Part shown: piece after piece, positions 14,509 through 24,316 of the stretch
How positions within the stretch are numbered: position 1 is the first letter of the stretch
Layout: every line of letters begins with the position of its first letter
NCBI GenBank assembly: GCA_963819645.1
Contig: CAWFWZ010000010.1
Span: 124,001 to 188,000 of the forward strand
Length of the DNA stretch: 64,000 nucleotides
Source: CAVVDY01 sp963819645
GTDB lineage: Bacteria > Acidobacteriota > Terriglobia > Terriglobales > Acidobacteriaceae
Direction of reading: 5' to 3'
Notes under the pieces: generated by a model
Database searches by the model: none
Told to the model about the DNA's origin: nothing
The model's input: only the letters and a program-made list of their open reading frames with translations
Program-made: the position numbers and the translations under genes

Positions 14509-16340
14509 TCTCCTCGTGAAGCTGCTTCCACATCTTCAAACTGCAAATCGTACAGCCGGCGGTAGGTGCCAGTGCGCGCCATGAGGCGCTCGTGGTTGCC
14601 TTCATCGACAATCATGCCGTTTTCCAGCACCAGAATGCGATCGGCACGGCGCACGGTGGACAGCCGGTGCGCAACCACGAACACTGTGCGACCCGTCATC
14701 AGGTTCTGCAAAGCTGACTGTACCAGCGACTCGCTCTCGGTATCGAGCGCGGAGGTCGCTTCATCGAGCACGAGAATGGGCGCGTCCTTGAGGATGGCCC
14801 GAGCAATCGAAATCCTCTGGCGCTCGCCGCCGCTCAGCATCAATCCACGTTCACCGATAACGGTATCGTATCCTTCCGGCAGTCCGAGGATAAAGTCGTG
14901 AGCCAGCGCTGCACGCGCCGCTTCTTCCACCCGCTCCCGCGAGGTCTCGGGATGGCCGTAGGCGATGTTGTTGAGGACGCTGGCATTGAACAGGATGGTG
15001 TCTTGCGTGACCATGGCAATCTGCGAGCGCAAGGAAGAAATCTTCAGATCGCGCACATCGTGCCCATCAATGAGCAAACGGCCACCGCTGACATCGAAGA
15101 AACGCGGCAGCAGATGCACCAGCGTTGTCTTGCCGCCACCACTGGAGCCGACGATGGCAACAACTTCGCCCGGGGTGATGCTCAGGTTGATGTCGTTTAG
15201 TACCTCGCGGCCTTCGTCGCCGTTGCTGTAGCTGAAATGTACGTGCTCGAAGCAGATGCCCTGGTGGAAGGGCGGCAGCACGACAGCGTTTGGGTTCTCG
15301 TGGATGTCGTCGGTGGAATCAAGGTAGTGGAAAATCGCCGACGAAGCGCCAATAGCCTGCTGAAAGTTGTTGTTGAATTGCGCAAACTTCCGGACCGGTT
15401 CGTACAACTTGAAAACCGCGACGATGAAGGCGAAGAAGATGCCTTCCGTGAAGATGTTGCGCTTAATATATTCACGGCCAATCAGGAGCAGGACAGCGAT
15501 GGCGATGGCTCCGAACATGTCCATCAACGGCGAGCTCAAAGCCGCGGCGGCCACCGAACGGAGGTTAGCGCGGAACAGTCGCCTGGCGGCCTCGCGAAAG
15601 CGATGCGTCTCCCATGCCTCCATACAGAAGGCTTTTACGATGCGTACGCCGGTGATGGTCTCGTGCAGTATGTTCTGGATCTCCGCCAGCTTGTCCTGAC
15701 CTCGGCGGGTAGTGCTGCGGACCCTGCTTCCGATGCGCCGCGCCGCCCACAGAATGAAGGGCACAAAAATGGCCAGTACCCACGCCAGCCTTCCGCCCAG
15801 CACGATCACCACTCCCAGGGTGAATAGCAGGGTGAAGAATTGCTGAAGCGATTCCGCCAGAACAGTGGAAAGGGCGTACTGCACTTTTTCGATGTCGTTG
15901 ACGATGGCTGACAGCAGCGTTCCGGTCGAGTGCTTGTGGAAGAAAGCCACCGAGCGGCGCAAGGTTGAGGCGTAAAGCTGGTCGCGCAAATCGGTGATCA
16001 TGCCGAAGCCGGCGTAATTCACCAGGTACGTGCCGACATAGTCGAAGAGTCCCTTCAGCACCGTCGCTGCCACCAGGGCGAAGGCGACCATCGTCCACGG
16101 ATTGTGAAAATGCTCCGGGACAAACCAATTCAACTGGACGACAACGTGGGTGCGAGGAACCGTAAATAACGGAAGATCACGCGATTGAGAATGGGGATTC
16201 AGCACCCGGTCGAAGATGGGACCGACCAGCAGTACGCGGAACGCATCCAGCAAACCGACCATGGCCAGGCACACGACGGAGACCAGCAACTGAAACCAGT
16301 ACGGCCGTATGTAACGCAATAGTCGATTTAGCTGATGCAT
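14505..16340 (-). CDS. MsbA-like ABC exporter (fused membrane and ATPase domains)
   Basis: About 611 residues from the ATG at 16340 (MHQLNRLLRYIRPYWFQL). An ATG 15 codons upstream would add a non-conserved proline/arginine stretch. The six-helix membrane domain covers roughly residues 15-320. The ATPase domain follows with Walker A IVGSSGGGKTTLVHLL, signature LMLSGGERQRISIARAIL, Walker B APILVLDEATSALD and the switch histidine in VFVVAHRLSTV. This is the homodimeric half-transporter layout of MsbA lipid A flippases; no peptidase or other domain is present. It probably exports lipid A-core or another lipid, but the substrate is inferred. It leads the operon with yicC, gmk and rpoZ. Confidence 0.93.
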   Translation of the reverse strand: MHQLNRLLRYIRPYWFQLLVSVVCLAMVGLLDAFRVLLVGPIFDRVLNPHSQSRDLPLFTVPRTHVVVQLNWFVPEHFHNPWTMVAFALVAATVLKGLFDYVGTYLVNYAGFGMITDLRDQLYASTLRRSVAFFHKHSTGTLLSAIVNDIEKVQYALSTVLAESLQQFFTLLFTLGVVIVLGGRLAWVLAIFVPFILWAARRIGSRVRSTTRRGQDKLAEIQNILHETITGVRIVKAFCMEAWETHRFREAARRLFRANLRSVAAAALSSPLMDMFGAIAIAVLLLIGREYIKRNIFTEGIFFAFIVAVFKLYEPVRKFAQFNNNFQQAIGASSAIFHYLDSTDDIHENPNAVVLPPFHQGICFEHVHFSYSNGDEGREVLNDINLSITPGEVVAIVGSSGGGKTTLVHLLPRFFDVSGGRLLIDGHDVRDLKISSLRSQIAMVTQDTILFNASVLNNIAYGHPETSRERVEEAARAALAHDFILGLPEGYDTVIGERGLMLSGGERQRISIARAILKDAPILVLDEATSALDTESESLVQSALQNLMTGRTVFVVAHRLSTVRRADRILVLENGMIVDEGNHERLMARTGTYRRLYDLQFEDVEAASRGE

Positions 16341-16455
16341 AGACCTCGCTGGGGGCAAGAGTGCCCGGCGAGCGGGGATGTCCACAAATTGGCCAGATTG
16401 TAATGCAACCTAGATTCTACTGGAACTCGGGTGGACGGAGAAACCGCAGGGCGGT

Positions 16456-17472
16456 CTACTCTATCGGTTCCACGGCGATAATGGGCTCGCGGGCCGCATG
16501 CTTGTCGGGGCGCTGTACCAGAATGGTGGCAGCAAGGACGAGCACAATCCCCGCCACCTGCATCGGCGAAACCAGTTCGCCGAGCATCAATGCCGTGAGT
16601 GCGATCGCCCACACCGGTTCCAGGCAGGCGGTCACAACAGCGCGTGTCGGATCGAGATGCTGAAGGCCCGCGAAGTAGAAGGAGAACGGCACCAGCATCG
16701 AGGTGATTGCAAAGGCTACGAGGAACAGCCACTGCCCGCCGCTGTAATGCTGCGCCGCAATCTTCCACGGGGGATTTACGAACTGCCAGAAAACAGATGC
16801 TCCCAGCAGCGCATAGAGCAGTACCGTCCAACGATCATATTTCTGGATGAGATGTTGCGCATACACGTTGTAGAAAGCGAAAGAGACCGCCGCCAGCTCG
16901 GCGGCCAGCACGCCAATCGCACTGAAGCGTGCGCCCGATAGCCCTAACCACGGAAAGCCGCTGCGAGCCGAGATCAGCCCAACCGCCACGCCACAGCCGA
17001 TCACCGCGAGCGCCACTCCGAACACGCGCTGCATAGTCGCGTGTTGTAGCCTACGCACCAGCATGTAGAGCAGCACCCAGATAGGCGCAACGTACTGAAG
17101 CACGATGGCGGTGGCAACGGTCGTCTGCTGAATGGCGAAGTAGTAGAAGTAATTCGCCGCCGCGAGCCCGAGTATTCCCAACAGGAAGAACTGCGCCAGA
17201 TCGCGAAGCCGAATACGCAGCGACGCCGGCTGTTTCACCCAGAGAATTGGCAGCAGGAGCAAAAGCGAAAACGTGGCCCGACTCTGCGCGAGGGTCAGGG
17301 GATCGATAAAAGCGATGTACTGACCGTTGAAATGTATCCGATGCGTGAAGACCGCGCGCCCCATGACGGCAGCCAGTCCCCAGAAGAATGTTGCAATGGC
17401 GATGAACAGATAGCCGCGAGCAGGATGCGCTTGAGAGGTTAGTGGCTGGTGGTGAGTGGCTAGCTTGGGCAA
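16456..17472 (-). CDS. EamA/DMT-family transporter
   Basis: Ten-helix drug/metabolite transporter with two EamA repeats: first ARGYLFIAIATFFWGLAAVM onward, second beginning near IGVLAAELAAVSFAFYNVYA. TRAVVTACLEPVWAIALTAL is the hallmark near the end of repeat two. The start is uncertain: no ATG lies near the first helix. I chose the TTG at 17472, which begins just inside a repeat tract encoding LATHHQPLTS; upstream frame codes for glycosyltransferase sequence in the wrong phase. The substrate is unknown. Confidence 0.85.
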   Translation of the reverse strand: MPKLATHHQPLTSQAHPARGYLFIAIATFFWGLAAVMGRAVFTHRIHFNGQYIAFIDPLTLAQSRATFSLLLLLPILWVKQPASLRIRLRDLAQFFLLGILGLAAANYFYYFAIQQTTVATAIVLQYVAPIWVLLYMLVRRLQHATMQRVFGVALAVIGCGVAVGLISARSGFPWLGLSGARFSAIGVLAAELAAVSFAFYNVYAQHLIQKYDRWTVLLYALLGASVFWQFVNPPWKIAAQHYSGGQWLFLVAFAITSMLVPFSFYFAGLQHLDPTRAVVTACLEPVWAIALTALMLGELVSPMQVAGIVLVLAATILVQRPDKHAAREPIIAVEPIE

Positions 17473-17640
17473 ATCAGTGCAGGGGCTAAAGCCCAAATTA
17501 TCCCGGGACGTTGCGGCACGGCTGAAGCAGTACCCTGATACAAACCAGTTTGTGAGATGCGCAGGGCCGTCAGTCCGTGTGAGACAGACTCCCAACTTCG
17601 TTTGATTTCTGACAACTGACCACCGACAACCGGCAACTTT
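17437..17640. repeat. Repeat cluster between DMT transporter and glycosyltransferase
   Basis: Three repeat types occur in 200 bp: gttagtggctggtggtgagt (17437-17460), a family E arm gcggcacggctgaagcagta then ccctgatacaaacc (17510-17545), and a family B run ctgacaactgaccaccgaca then accggcaac (17608-17637). No coding function is seen, although the first tract supplies the likely N-terminus of the DMT protein. Confidence 0.6.
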
Positions 17641-17641
17641 T

Positions 17642-18624
17642 CTAATCCGCCAGCGCCGACTCGCTCGGCGAAGTACGCAGCACGCGGTCGACAACATAGG
17701 GGCCACGCTTGTCCGGCTCGTGGAAGTGCCGCACCTGCAACTCGCCCAGCAGTCCCAACGCGACCAGCTGCACGCCGGCAACAATCAGTACACGCCGCCA
17801 TCACCATAAGCGGGCCGTGCTCTTCCATGACGTCCACATGGCGGATGAACTTCTCAAACATCATGTAAAGCGCGATCAGCCTACGCCGCCCAACGAGCTG
17901 AAGGCCCCAAAGCTGCCGAAGAAGTGCAGCGGCCGCGACATGTACTTAAGCAGGAAACGGATAGTGATGAGGTCGAAGAAGACGCGGAAGGTGCGCGAGA
18001 TGCCGTAGTGCGATTCGCCGCGCTCGCGGTTCACGTTGCGAATGGGGATCTCGCAGATGGTCGCGCCATAGGCCGAAGCCAGCGCCGGGATGAAGCGGTG
18101 CAGCTCGCCGTAAAGCGGAATGTCCTGCAACACCTCGCGCCGATACGCCTTGAATGTCGTGCCGAAATCGTGGATGTCAACGCCGCTCAGCTTCGCCATC
18201 AGCCAATTGGCGATTCGCGACGGGATGCGTCGCATGACGAAGTTGTCGATGCGCTGTTTGCGCCAGCCGCTGACTACGTCGTAGCCCTCCCGCAGCTTGT
18301 GCAGGAACATGGGAATGTCGTGCGGATCGTGCTGCAGGTCGCCGTCCATGGCGATGACGTAGTCGCCCTGGGCATGATCGAAACCCTGCGGCCAGAGCGG
18401 AGGTCTGTCCGAAGTTGCGGCGCAGCTTGACTACGACCACTCGGCGGTCCACCGAGGCGATCTGCTGCAGCAGCGAGAACGTGATGATCGCGGCTGCCGT
18501 CGTCCACGAAAACCAGCTCGAAGGGCTCTCCGGCGGCTTCCATGACCACCCGCAGGCGGTCGTACAGCTCGGTTACGTTCTCTTCTTCGTTGTGAAAAGG
18601 TACGACGATTGAATACTTAGGCAC
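17642..18624 (-). CDS. Family 2 glycosyltransferase, GtrB/DPM-like (multiply frameshifted)
   Basis: Starts at a GTG at 18624 (VPKYSIVVPFHNEEENVTEL) and ends at TAG 17644-17642 (SESALAD). Blocks in order: FELVFVDDGSRD; DRRVVVVKLRRNFGQTSALA; MDGDLQHDPHDIPMFLHKLR (the D-x-D metal site); SHYGISRTFRVFFDLITIRF; then two C-terminal hydrophobic segments (ALYMMFEKFIRHVDVMEEHG; VQLVALGLLGELQVRHFHEP). The frame changes near 18480, 18390, 17885 and 17805. This enzyme class transfers a sugar to polyprenyl phosphate at the membrane. All conserved parts are present, so I treat the breaks as assembly indels, though a pseudogene cannot be excluded. Confidence 0.8.
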
Positions 18625-18718
18625 GACCACCTCATTATAAACGCGCAATCCGGCCCGCCGGTTCCGCGAGTAGCCGGGGGAACTTGCAATTTTACAAGTT
18701 CGAGGGGGCACTTCCGGG

Positions 18719-19973
18719 CTATTGCGTCTCGGCAAGAAATCTGAAGAAGCCGTTCGACGCCGTCGCGAAAATGTCCTGGCTGGCGTGATCAGGCTCGACT
18801 ACAAGATAGCCGTCGCTGGCGAAGTCATAAAAATGCCCGGGTTGGACCAGAACTCCGGTTCGACGCAACAGGGCAATCGCAAGCTCCTCGTCGGAACCGG
18901 TGACCGGCACCCGCAATATGACGTACCAGCCGCCTTCAACCTCGAGCCGGGTACAAAGTTTTTGCGATGCGAGCTGGCGGTCGAGTTCCGCCAGATTGGT
19001 CCGGATTCTCGCCATGAGCTGGCGCTGGATGCCGGCTCGCTGCTCCAGCATCGCCGGAATCGCCCATTGCACCGGAGCGTTCATCGAGAGATAGGTGTCG
19101 GCGATGACCTCCAGCCGGTTCAGCGCTTCGCGTTTGAGTTCGTCCGGCCCGCTCACGCGATCCATGCGACCTTCATCTGCGGCAGACCGGCGATCTTCGA
19201 CAGGCCGCTGAGAGTAAAGGTGAGAGCCTCGTTCCCAGCCTTTGCGTCAAAACCAGACGCAAAGGATGGGGCACCCGCTTCACCCTGCTGCGGCGTCTTT
19301 AGCGAGTAGTCGAGGAAGACCTCGTCGGCAATGATAGCCAGCTCATTGCTGGCGCAGATTCGACCAAGTTCGACAGCCTCGGCTGGCTTCACGAACGAGC
19401 CGGTCGGGTTGTTGGGATGCACCACCAGAACACTCGATTAGCTTCCGGGTGCCCCACGCTTGTCGTCCCGAAGTTGGACGCAGGTTCGGACCCCGCAATC
19501 GTGCCTGTTGCAGCGAATGGAAATCCATCTGCCAGCCGTGGTCGTAGACCAGCTCGTAGGGCACCAGCTTCACGTCCTGCAAGTCGGCGAGAAAATCGAA
19601 CAGCGGATAACTTGGTGTCGGCACCAGCACGGCGTCGCCCGGTTCGCACAGCAGACGAAACACGAAGCTGTACCCCTCGCTGGTGCTGGTGGTCAGGATC
19701 AGGTCGTCCGGAGAAATCTCAACGCCGCGCTCGGCGTAGTAGCCGGCGATTGCCTCACGCGCTGAGAGAAGCCCTTTCGGCGATGGCTCATAGGTCAGCG
19801 CCTGGGGGTTCGGCGAGCGCCTGCAAGAGTTTGTTCTTGTTGTAGTGCAATCCAATCGTCGTCGGATTCGAGGCGGTCAGGTCGAGCAGTTCCCTGCCCT
19901 CGCGGCGATGTTCCTCGATCGCTCGCGTGTATGCATTGGTCGTGAGATTCCAGTTTGTGCGTCGCGCAAACAA
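18719..19973 (-). CDS. PLP-dependent class I/II aminotransferase (frameshifted, with repeat inserts)
   Basis: Begins at a TTG at 19973 (FARRTNWNLTTNAYTRAIEE). Family blocks: LLDLTASNPTTIGL, PSPKGLLSAREAIAGYYAER, LILTTSTSEGYSFVFRLLCE, VVHPNNPTGSFVKP, ELAIIADEVFLDYSL, FTLSGLSKIAGLPQMKVAWI (PLP lysine in LSK) and EGGWYVILRVP. The frame changes near 19830, 19420 and 19160. Two repeat-derived tracts also interrupt it, at about 19440-19505 and 19228-19285; the second adds roughly 20 residues (GAPSFASGFDAKAG) between DEVFLDYSL and the PLP lysine. The substrate amino acid is not determinable. The combination makes it the gene most in need of re-sequencing in this stretch. Confidence 0.8.
19228..19285 (-). 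repeat. Family C hairpin repeat inside the aminotransferase gene
   Basis: On the minus strand the tract reads gcgggtgccccatcctttgc and then gtctggttttgacgcaaagg, with the stem CCTTTGCGTC / GACGCAAAGG. It is the inverted counterpart of the repeat in front of dcd (11184-11230), including the gggtgcc left flank and the gctgggaacg right flank. It keeps the frame of the aminotransferase. Confidence 0.75.
19440..19505 (-). repeat. Second repeat tract inside the aminotransferase gene
   Basis: On the minus strand: ggggtccgaacctgcgtcca then acttcgggacgacaagcgtg and gggcacccggaag. It shares the ggggcaccc word with family C. The product reads ARLRGPNLRPTSGRQAWGTR where family members go directly from the first domain to VVHPNNPTGS. 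A frame change lies beside it. Confidence 0.55.
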
Positions 19974-20150
19974 TGCACTTAGTCTCAGACCTCAGTTAAC
20001 CACATTGATCGAGGTGCAGGGCCATCACATCAAGTTGTTTATGAAACGCACTGGTTGTCGTGGCAGGTTTCTAACGGCAAGGTTGCTGACAACGCTGGCG
20101 ATGGCGGCCTCCGCGCAGCAAAAACTTTCGCCACGCGGAGGCGTCCATGC

Positions 20151-21128
20151 TTACCAGCGAATCAGGCTCATTTTGTCGATCCAGAGGTTGTATTCGGTCT
20201 GCTTGTAGTTTCCATCCAGTTGTACGGCGACACTGATGCCGTCGCCGCCGTACTTTTGTGGATCGAAATACTTATCAACCACTGTGTACGTGTCATCGAG
20301 CGTCACACCGATGTAGTGCGCCTGGTTACCGATTCGCTCAAAGTGCCACACCAGGTGATGCCACTGCTTGGCTGCGACCTGCGGACAGGGGACATCGCTT
20401 TCGACCCACTTTCCACCGGCGGAGTCCCAAATGTCCCAGTGCCCAGTGTTGCGATAGCTGCACTCCGTCCCGAACACATATCTGGTGGCGTTGATGGTCT
20501 GGTTGACGTCGAACTCTAAAGCCTCCGGAGCGCTTGGGTCGTCCAGATAGAAGTACAAATCGTAATTGAAGTGCGTCGGTTTCGAGTCCGGTCCAAGCTC
20601 TCTCCACCACAGCGCATTTGAGTAATGCGTCTTTCCTCCGATCCAAAACATCGAGGACGATCCGCTGAGGGAGGGCATCTGCTGCTTAGGCGTCATGTTT
20701 GACTCCGCATTACCGAGCCCACTGGCGCAAGGATGCCCATGCAGCTTTGCGGTACACCATGTCCAGCCACTCAGAGTCTGGATCGCCGAAGTAGTTTCCG
20801 CGTTCGGCGGCGGAGGCGGATCAGATGGTGGCTGGCGGCGGTGGTGGTGGCGGAGGAGGGGGAGGCGGCTGCGGTGGCTGCTGCACCGGAGGATTGGTTG
20901 GTTGCTGGGTCGGCGAATTCTGCGTGCTGGAGGACGAATTCGTCGGATTCGACTGGCCGCCGGAGTTCGGCGCACCAATGCTTGAAGTGGAATTGGCGTT
21001 CGCCGGAGCTCCGCCACAACCTGTGAGAGAAATGAGGATGCTCGCTGCAACAAGGATGCCAATGCCGAAACTTTAAGGTGCTGCGCCCGCGAAAACACTT
21101 GCAACCAGGCAGGGCGGATTAACTTCAT
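20151..21128 (-). CDS. Proline-rich lipoprotein with C-terminal jelly-roll-like domain (frameshifted)
   Basis: The N-terminus is MKLIRPAWLQVFSRAQHLK. After a frame change near 21075 comes GIGILVAASILISLTGCGG, a lipoprotein signal with lipobox LTGC. The next 60 residues are an Asn/Ser/Gln linker ending in a long proline run. The frame changes again near 20825 within the CCG repeats. The folded part (SGWTWCTAKLHGHPCASGLG, then FWIGGKTHYSNALWWRELG, WHHLVWHFERIGNQAHYIGV and the end YNLWIDKMSLIRW) has the look of a LamG/concanavalin-type beta sandwich. I infer surface attachment and perhaps carbohydrate binding; no catalytic residues are evident. Confidence 0.65.
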   Translation of the reverse strand: MKLIRPAWLQVFSRAQHLKVSALASLLQRASSFLSQVVAELRRTPIPLQALVRRTPAASRIRRIRPPARRIRRPSNQPILRCSSHRSRLPLLRHHHRRQPPSDPPPPPNAETTSAIQTLSGWTWCTAKLHGHPCASGLGNAESNMTPKQQMPSLSGSSSMFWIGGKTHYSNALWWRELGPDSKPTHFNYDLYFYLDDPSAPEALEFDVNQTINATRYVFGTECSYRNTGHWDIWDSAGGKWVESDVPCPQVAAKQWHHLVWHFERIGNQAHYIGVTLDDTYTVVDKYFDPQKYGGDGISVAVQLDGNYKQTEYNLWIDKMSLIRW

Positions 21129-21606
21129 TCAAAACAACTCCAAACTGATGGGGGATCGTACGGAAAGGGGTGCGTACGTCTTGTTAACTGTTTTGCTAAC
21201 AGACTGTGATTATAGGTAGCGTATGTAGCTGGTTCGAGCCGTTTCGCCCTTTATTACGCTGCAAAATGCGCGTAGTCCCATCAAGCCACGGCCAGAGTTC
21301 TAGAAGAACTAGGACGCAAATTTTTACTCCAATTCAGAAGCAGCTCTGCTTTGACCCCTTTTCAAATAGAGACTGGCCGCACCTGCGCGAGGACACTAGC
21401 CTCTGATAGACTTTTTCGCGGGGATGGCTGAAGTTGTTCATTGAGCTCTCGCGAGAGCTCCTCCATCCTGCACTTCTGGCTCTGCTGTCTGCCTCTGTGT
21501 GCCTCCTGACAGAAGGGAGATCGCTTCGCTCGGTTTGCATCCGGGCTCCGTCATTTTGAGCATTCAACGAACGGGAACAGAAAGTGTCCCGTGAGGAGGT
21601 ATTTAC
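21129..21606. other. Intergenic region with an 18-bp perfect palindrome
   Basis: No convincing gene. It separates a leftward lipoprotein gene from the rightward aldehyde dehydrogenase, so it must hold two promoters, but I see no clear -35/-10 pair. At 21443-21460 lies the perfect palindrome GAGCTCTCGCGAGAGCTC, a possible operator or hairpin. A ribosome-binding site gtgaggaggtatttac precedes the ATG at 21607. Confidence 0.5.
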
Positions 21607-23112
21607 ATGTCTACCGCTACCAGTCCGGCACAAGTTCACAATCGCGTTGCCGAGTTTCTCAGCCGGCCTCGCAAGATGTTCATCAACAACCAGTGGGTCG
21701 ATTCGGCCTCCGGCAAGACGTTCCCGGTCTACAATCCTGCGACCGGTGAAGTGTTGGGCAAGGTGGCCGAAGGCGATCGCGAAGACATCAACCGCGCAGT
21801 GAAAGCGGCTCGCAAGGCATTCGACAGCGGTCGGTGGCCCGACATGACCGCCTCCGAGCGCGGCCGCCTGATCTGGAAGCTGGGCGACTTGCTGGAGCAG
21901 CATGCGGAAGAGTTCTCGCAGCTCGAGAGCCTCGACAACGGTAAGCCTTTGTCGGTCGCGCGTGCCGCCGATATTCCGCTCGCCATCGATCTGTTCCGCT
22001 ATATGGCGGGCTGGGCAACCAAGATCGAAGGCAACACGATTTCCGATCTCGACGAAGACGAAGCGCAATGAGTTTTTCGCTTACACGCGCCGCGAGCCGG
22101 TGGGCGTGGTTGGGCAGATCATCCCGTGGAATTTCCCGCTGCTGATGGCCGCCTGGAAACTTGGTCCGGCGCTGGCCACGGGTTGCACGGTGGTACTGAA
22201 GCCTGCGGAACAGACTCCTCTAACGGCACTGATGCTGGGCGAGCTGTTCGCCGAAGCTGGATTCCCGGAAGGCGTGGTCAACGTCGTTCCCGGATATGGC
22301 GAGACTGCGGGCGCGGCACTTGCCTCTCATCCTGAGGTCGACAAGGTCGCGTTTACCGGATCGACCGAGGTCGGCAAACTGATCCTTCAGGCTGCGGCCG
22401 GCAATCTGAAGAAGGTTTCTCTGGAGTTGGGCGGCAAGTCGCCGAACATCGTCTTCGATGATGCCGATGTGAAGCCCACCATCGCCGGCGCGGCGAGCGC
22501 CATCTTCTTCAACCAGGGCCAGGTCTGCTCTGCAGGCTCGCGGCTCTACGTTGAAAAAGACATGTTCGACAAGGTGGTCGAAGGCGTTGCCGAACAGGCG
22601 AAGAAGATCAAGCTCGGGTCCGGGCATGGAGCCGGACACCACCATGGGCCCGCTGGTCTCCGAAGAACAGTTGCACCGCGTCACCAGCTATCTCGAAGCC
22701 GGACTCAACGAAGGAGCCGAGGCCGTGGTAGGCGGCAAGAAGCGCGACGGCAAAGGTTATTTCGTCGAGCCGACGGTCATGGTGAAAACCAATCCGCAGA
22801 TGAAGGTGGTTCGGGAAGAGATCTTCGGGCCGGTGGTCGTCGCCTCGCCCTTCAGCGACATCGAACAGATCGTCGCCGAAGCCAACAACACGGAATACGG
22901 ATTGGCCGCGGGCGTGTGGACGAAGGACATCAGCAAGGCGCATCGCATCGCGCATAGGCTGCGCGCTGGAACGGTCTGGATCAACTGCTACAGCATCTTC
23001 GACGCGGCACTGCCCTTCGGCGGATTACAAGCAGTCGGGCTGGGGTCGCGAGATGGGCCACGAAGTCCTGGAGCTGTACACCGAAGTGAAGTCGGTGTGC
23101 GTGGCGATCTAG
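21607..23112 (+). CDS. NAD(P)-dependent aldehyde dehydrogenase (frameshifted)
   Basis: Starts at ATG 21607 after a strong GAGGAGG. About 500 residues. Blocks: FINNQWVDSASGKTFPVYNP; REPVGVVGQIIPWNFPLLMA (oxyanion Asn); FTGSTEVGKLILQAA (cofactor loop); VSLELGGKSPNIVFDDAD (general-base Glu); FFNQGQVCSAGSRLYVE (nucleophile Cys); EEIFGPVVVASPFSDIEQIV; and the end SGWGREMGHEVLELYTEVKS with VCVAI. The frame changes near 22070, 22620 (extra G in CTCGGGTCC) and 23025 (extra T in GGATTACAAG). The order and completeness of motifs argue for errors rather than decay. It resembles class 1/2 ALDHs such as phenylacetaldehyde or betaine-type enzymes; the substrate is not assigned. Confidence 0.9.
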
Positions 23113-23260
23113 GTAGAGTCGGCCTTCAGGCCGGCGTCTAGCGATAAACTCAGTAAGCGGGGCGGGGTTGGTCATTCTGGAAAATGACCATACCCCGCCC
23201 CATCGGCTTACCGCCCATGGCGAACGCGGCGCTGAAGCGCCGCTCTACCCATTCCCTTGT
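23113..23260. repeat. Three repeats downstream of the aldehyde dehydrogenase
   Basis: Just after the stop lies a family D palindrome, tcggccttcaggccggcgtc (about 23119). Next is a 61-bp hairpin at 23152-23212: GGGGCGGGGT..GGTCATT pairs with AATGACC..ACCCCGCCCC, with outer arms GTAAGC/GCTTAC. A second palindrome gcggcgctgaagcgccgctc (about 23227) follows. The hairpin could stop transcription, but it has no T run. Confidence 0.7.
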
Positions 23261-23296
23261 AATGTAGAGCTCTGAAACGAAAGCAAAGGAAGCGCG

Positions 23297-24263
23297 ATGA
23301 AAGCCATTCGGGTACACGAGTTCGGCGGCCCAGAAGTCATGAAGCTTGAACAGGTGCCGGATCTGGTTGCCGGGCCTGGGCAGGTCGTCATTGATGTCAA
23401 AGCGATCGGCGTGAACCCGGTCGAGAGCTACATCCGCACCGGAACCTATGCCACGAAACCGAATCTGCCTTACACCCCGGGCAATGACGTAGCCGGAGTG
23501 GTGAAGGAAGTGGGCGCAGGCGTTACCACGGTCAAGGCCGGCGAGCGCGTGTACACCTCGCAGACCATCAGCGGAGCTTACGCGCGAACAGGCGCTCTGC
23601 AACGCGCTCAACGTTCATCCGTTGCCTGACAACGTCAGCTTCGAGCAAGGCGCGGGAGTAGGTGTTCCTTACGGAACCGCCTATCGCGCGCTCGTTCAGC
23701 GCGCCTGCGCGAAGGCTGCCGAGACCGTGCTTGTACATGGCGCGAGCGGCGGTGTCGGTATTGCCTCTGTGCAGTTCGCGCGCGCGGCCGGGCTCACCAT
23801 TTTCGGAACTGCCGGCAGCGATGAAGGCATGGAGTTGGCAAAGCGCGAAGGTGCACATCATGTGCTGAACCACTCGAAAGAGGGTTACCTCGCCGAGTTG
23901 ATGAATCTTACGCAAGGCCAGGGCGTGAACATCATTCTGGAGATGCTGGCCAACAAGAATCTGGCCAACGATTTGAATGTCATTGCCCGGCATGGACGGA
24001 TTATCGTGATCGGCAATCGTGGCAGCATTGAGATCAACCCGCGCGGAACCATGGCGCGCGAGGCCGACATCCGCGGAGTCATGTTGTTCGGAGCATCGCA
24101 GGAAGAGTTTCAAGCCATGCACGCCGCCATTTTCGCCGGACTCGAGGCAGGCACGCTGCGGCCGGTCGTCGGCCAGAAGTTTGCGTTGGCCGATGCTTCC
24201 AAAGCGCACCAGGCGGTGATGGAGCATGGCGGATCCTACGGCAAGATCATTCTGATTCCGTAA
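23297..24263 (+). CDS. Zinc-independent NADPH:quinone oxidoreductase, zeta-crystallin type (frameshifted)
   Basis: About 321 residues. MKAIRVHEFGGPEVMKLEQV and the block YTPGNDVAGVVKEVGAGVTT open the catalytic domain. After a frame change near 23585 (ISGAYA to ALNVHPLPDNVSFEQGAG) the Rossmann domain has VLVHGASGGVGIASVQFARA for NADPH and QGVNIILEMLANKNLANDLN. The zinc-binding cysteines of true alcohol dehydrogenases are absent, which places it in the quinone-reductase branch of the MDR superfamily. It follows the aldehyde dehydrogenase in the same direction; repeats separate them, so common regulation is uncertain. Confidence 0.88.
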
Positions 24264-24316
24264 CCGCCCAGGTTCATGCCCACGCCCGGGACGTTTTCCG
24301 CAGCTAGAATCGAGCC

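Noticed and set aside
21334..22068. 244-codon open frame on the minus strand
   Set aside because: Antisense to the aldehyde dehydrogenase start and its leader; no conserved sequence.
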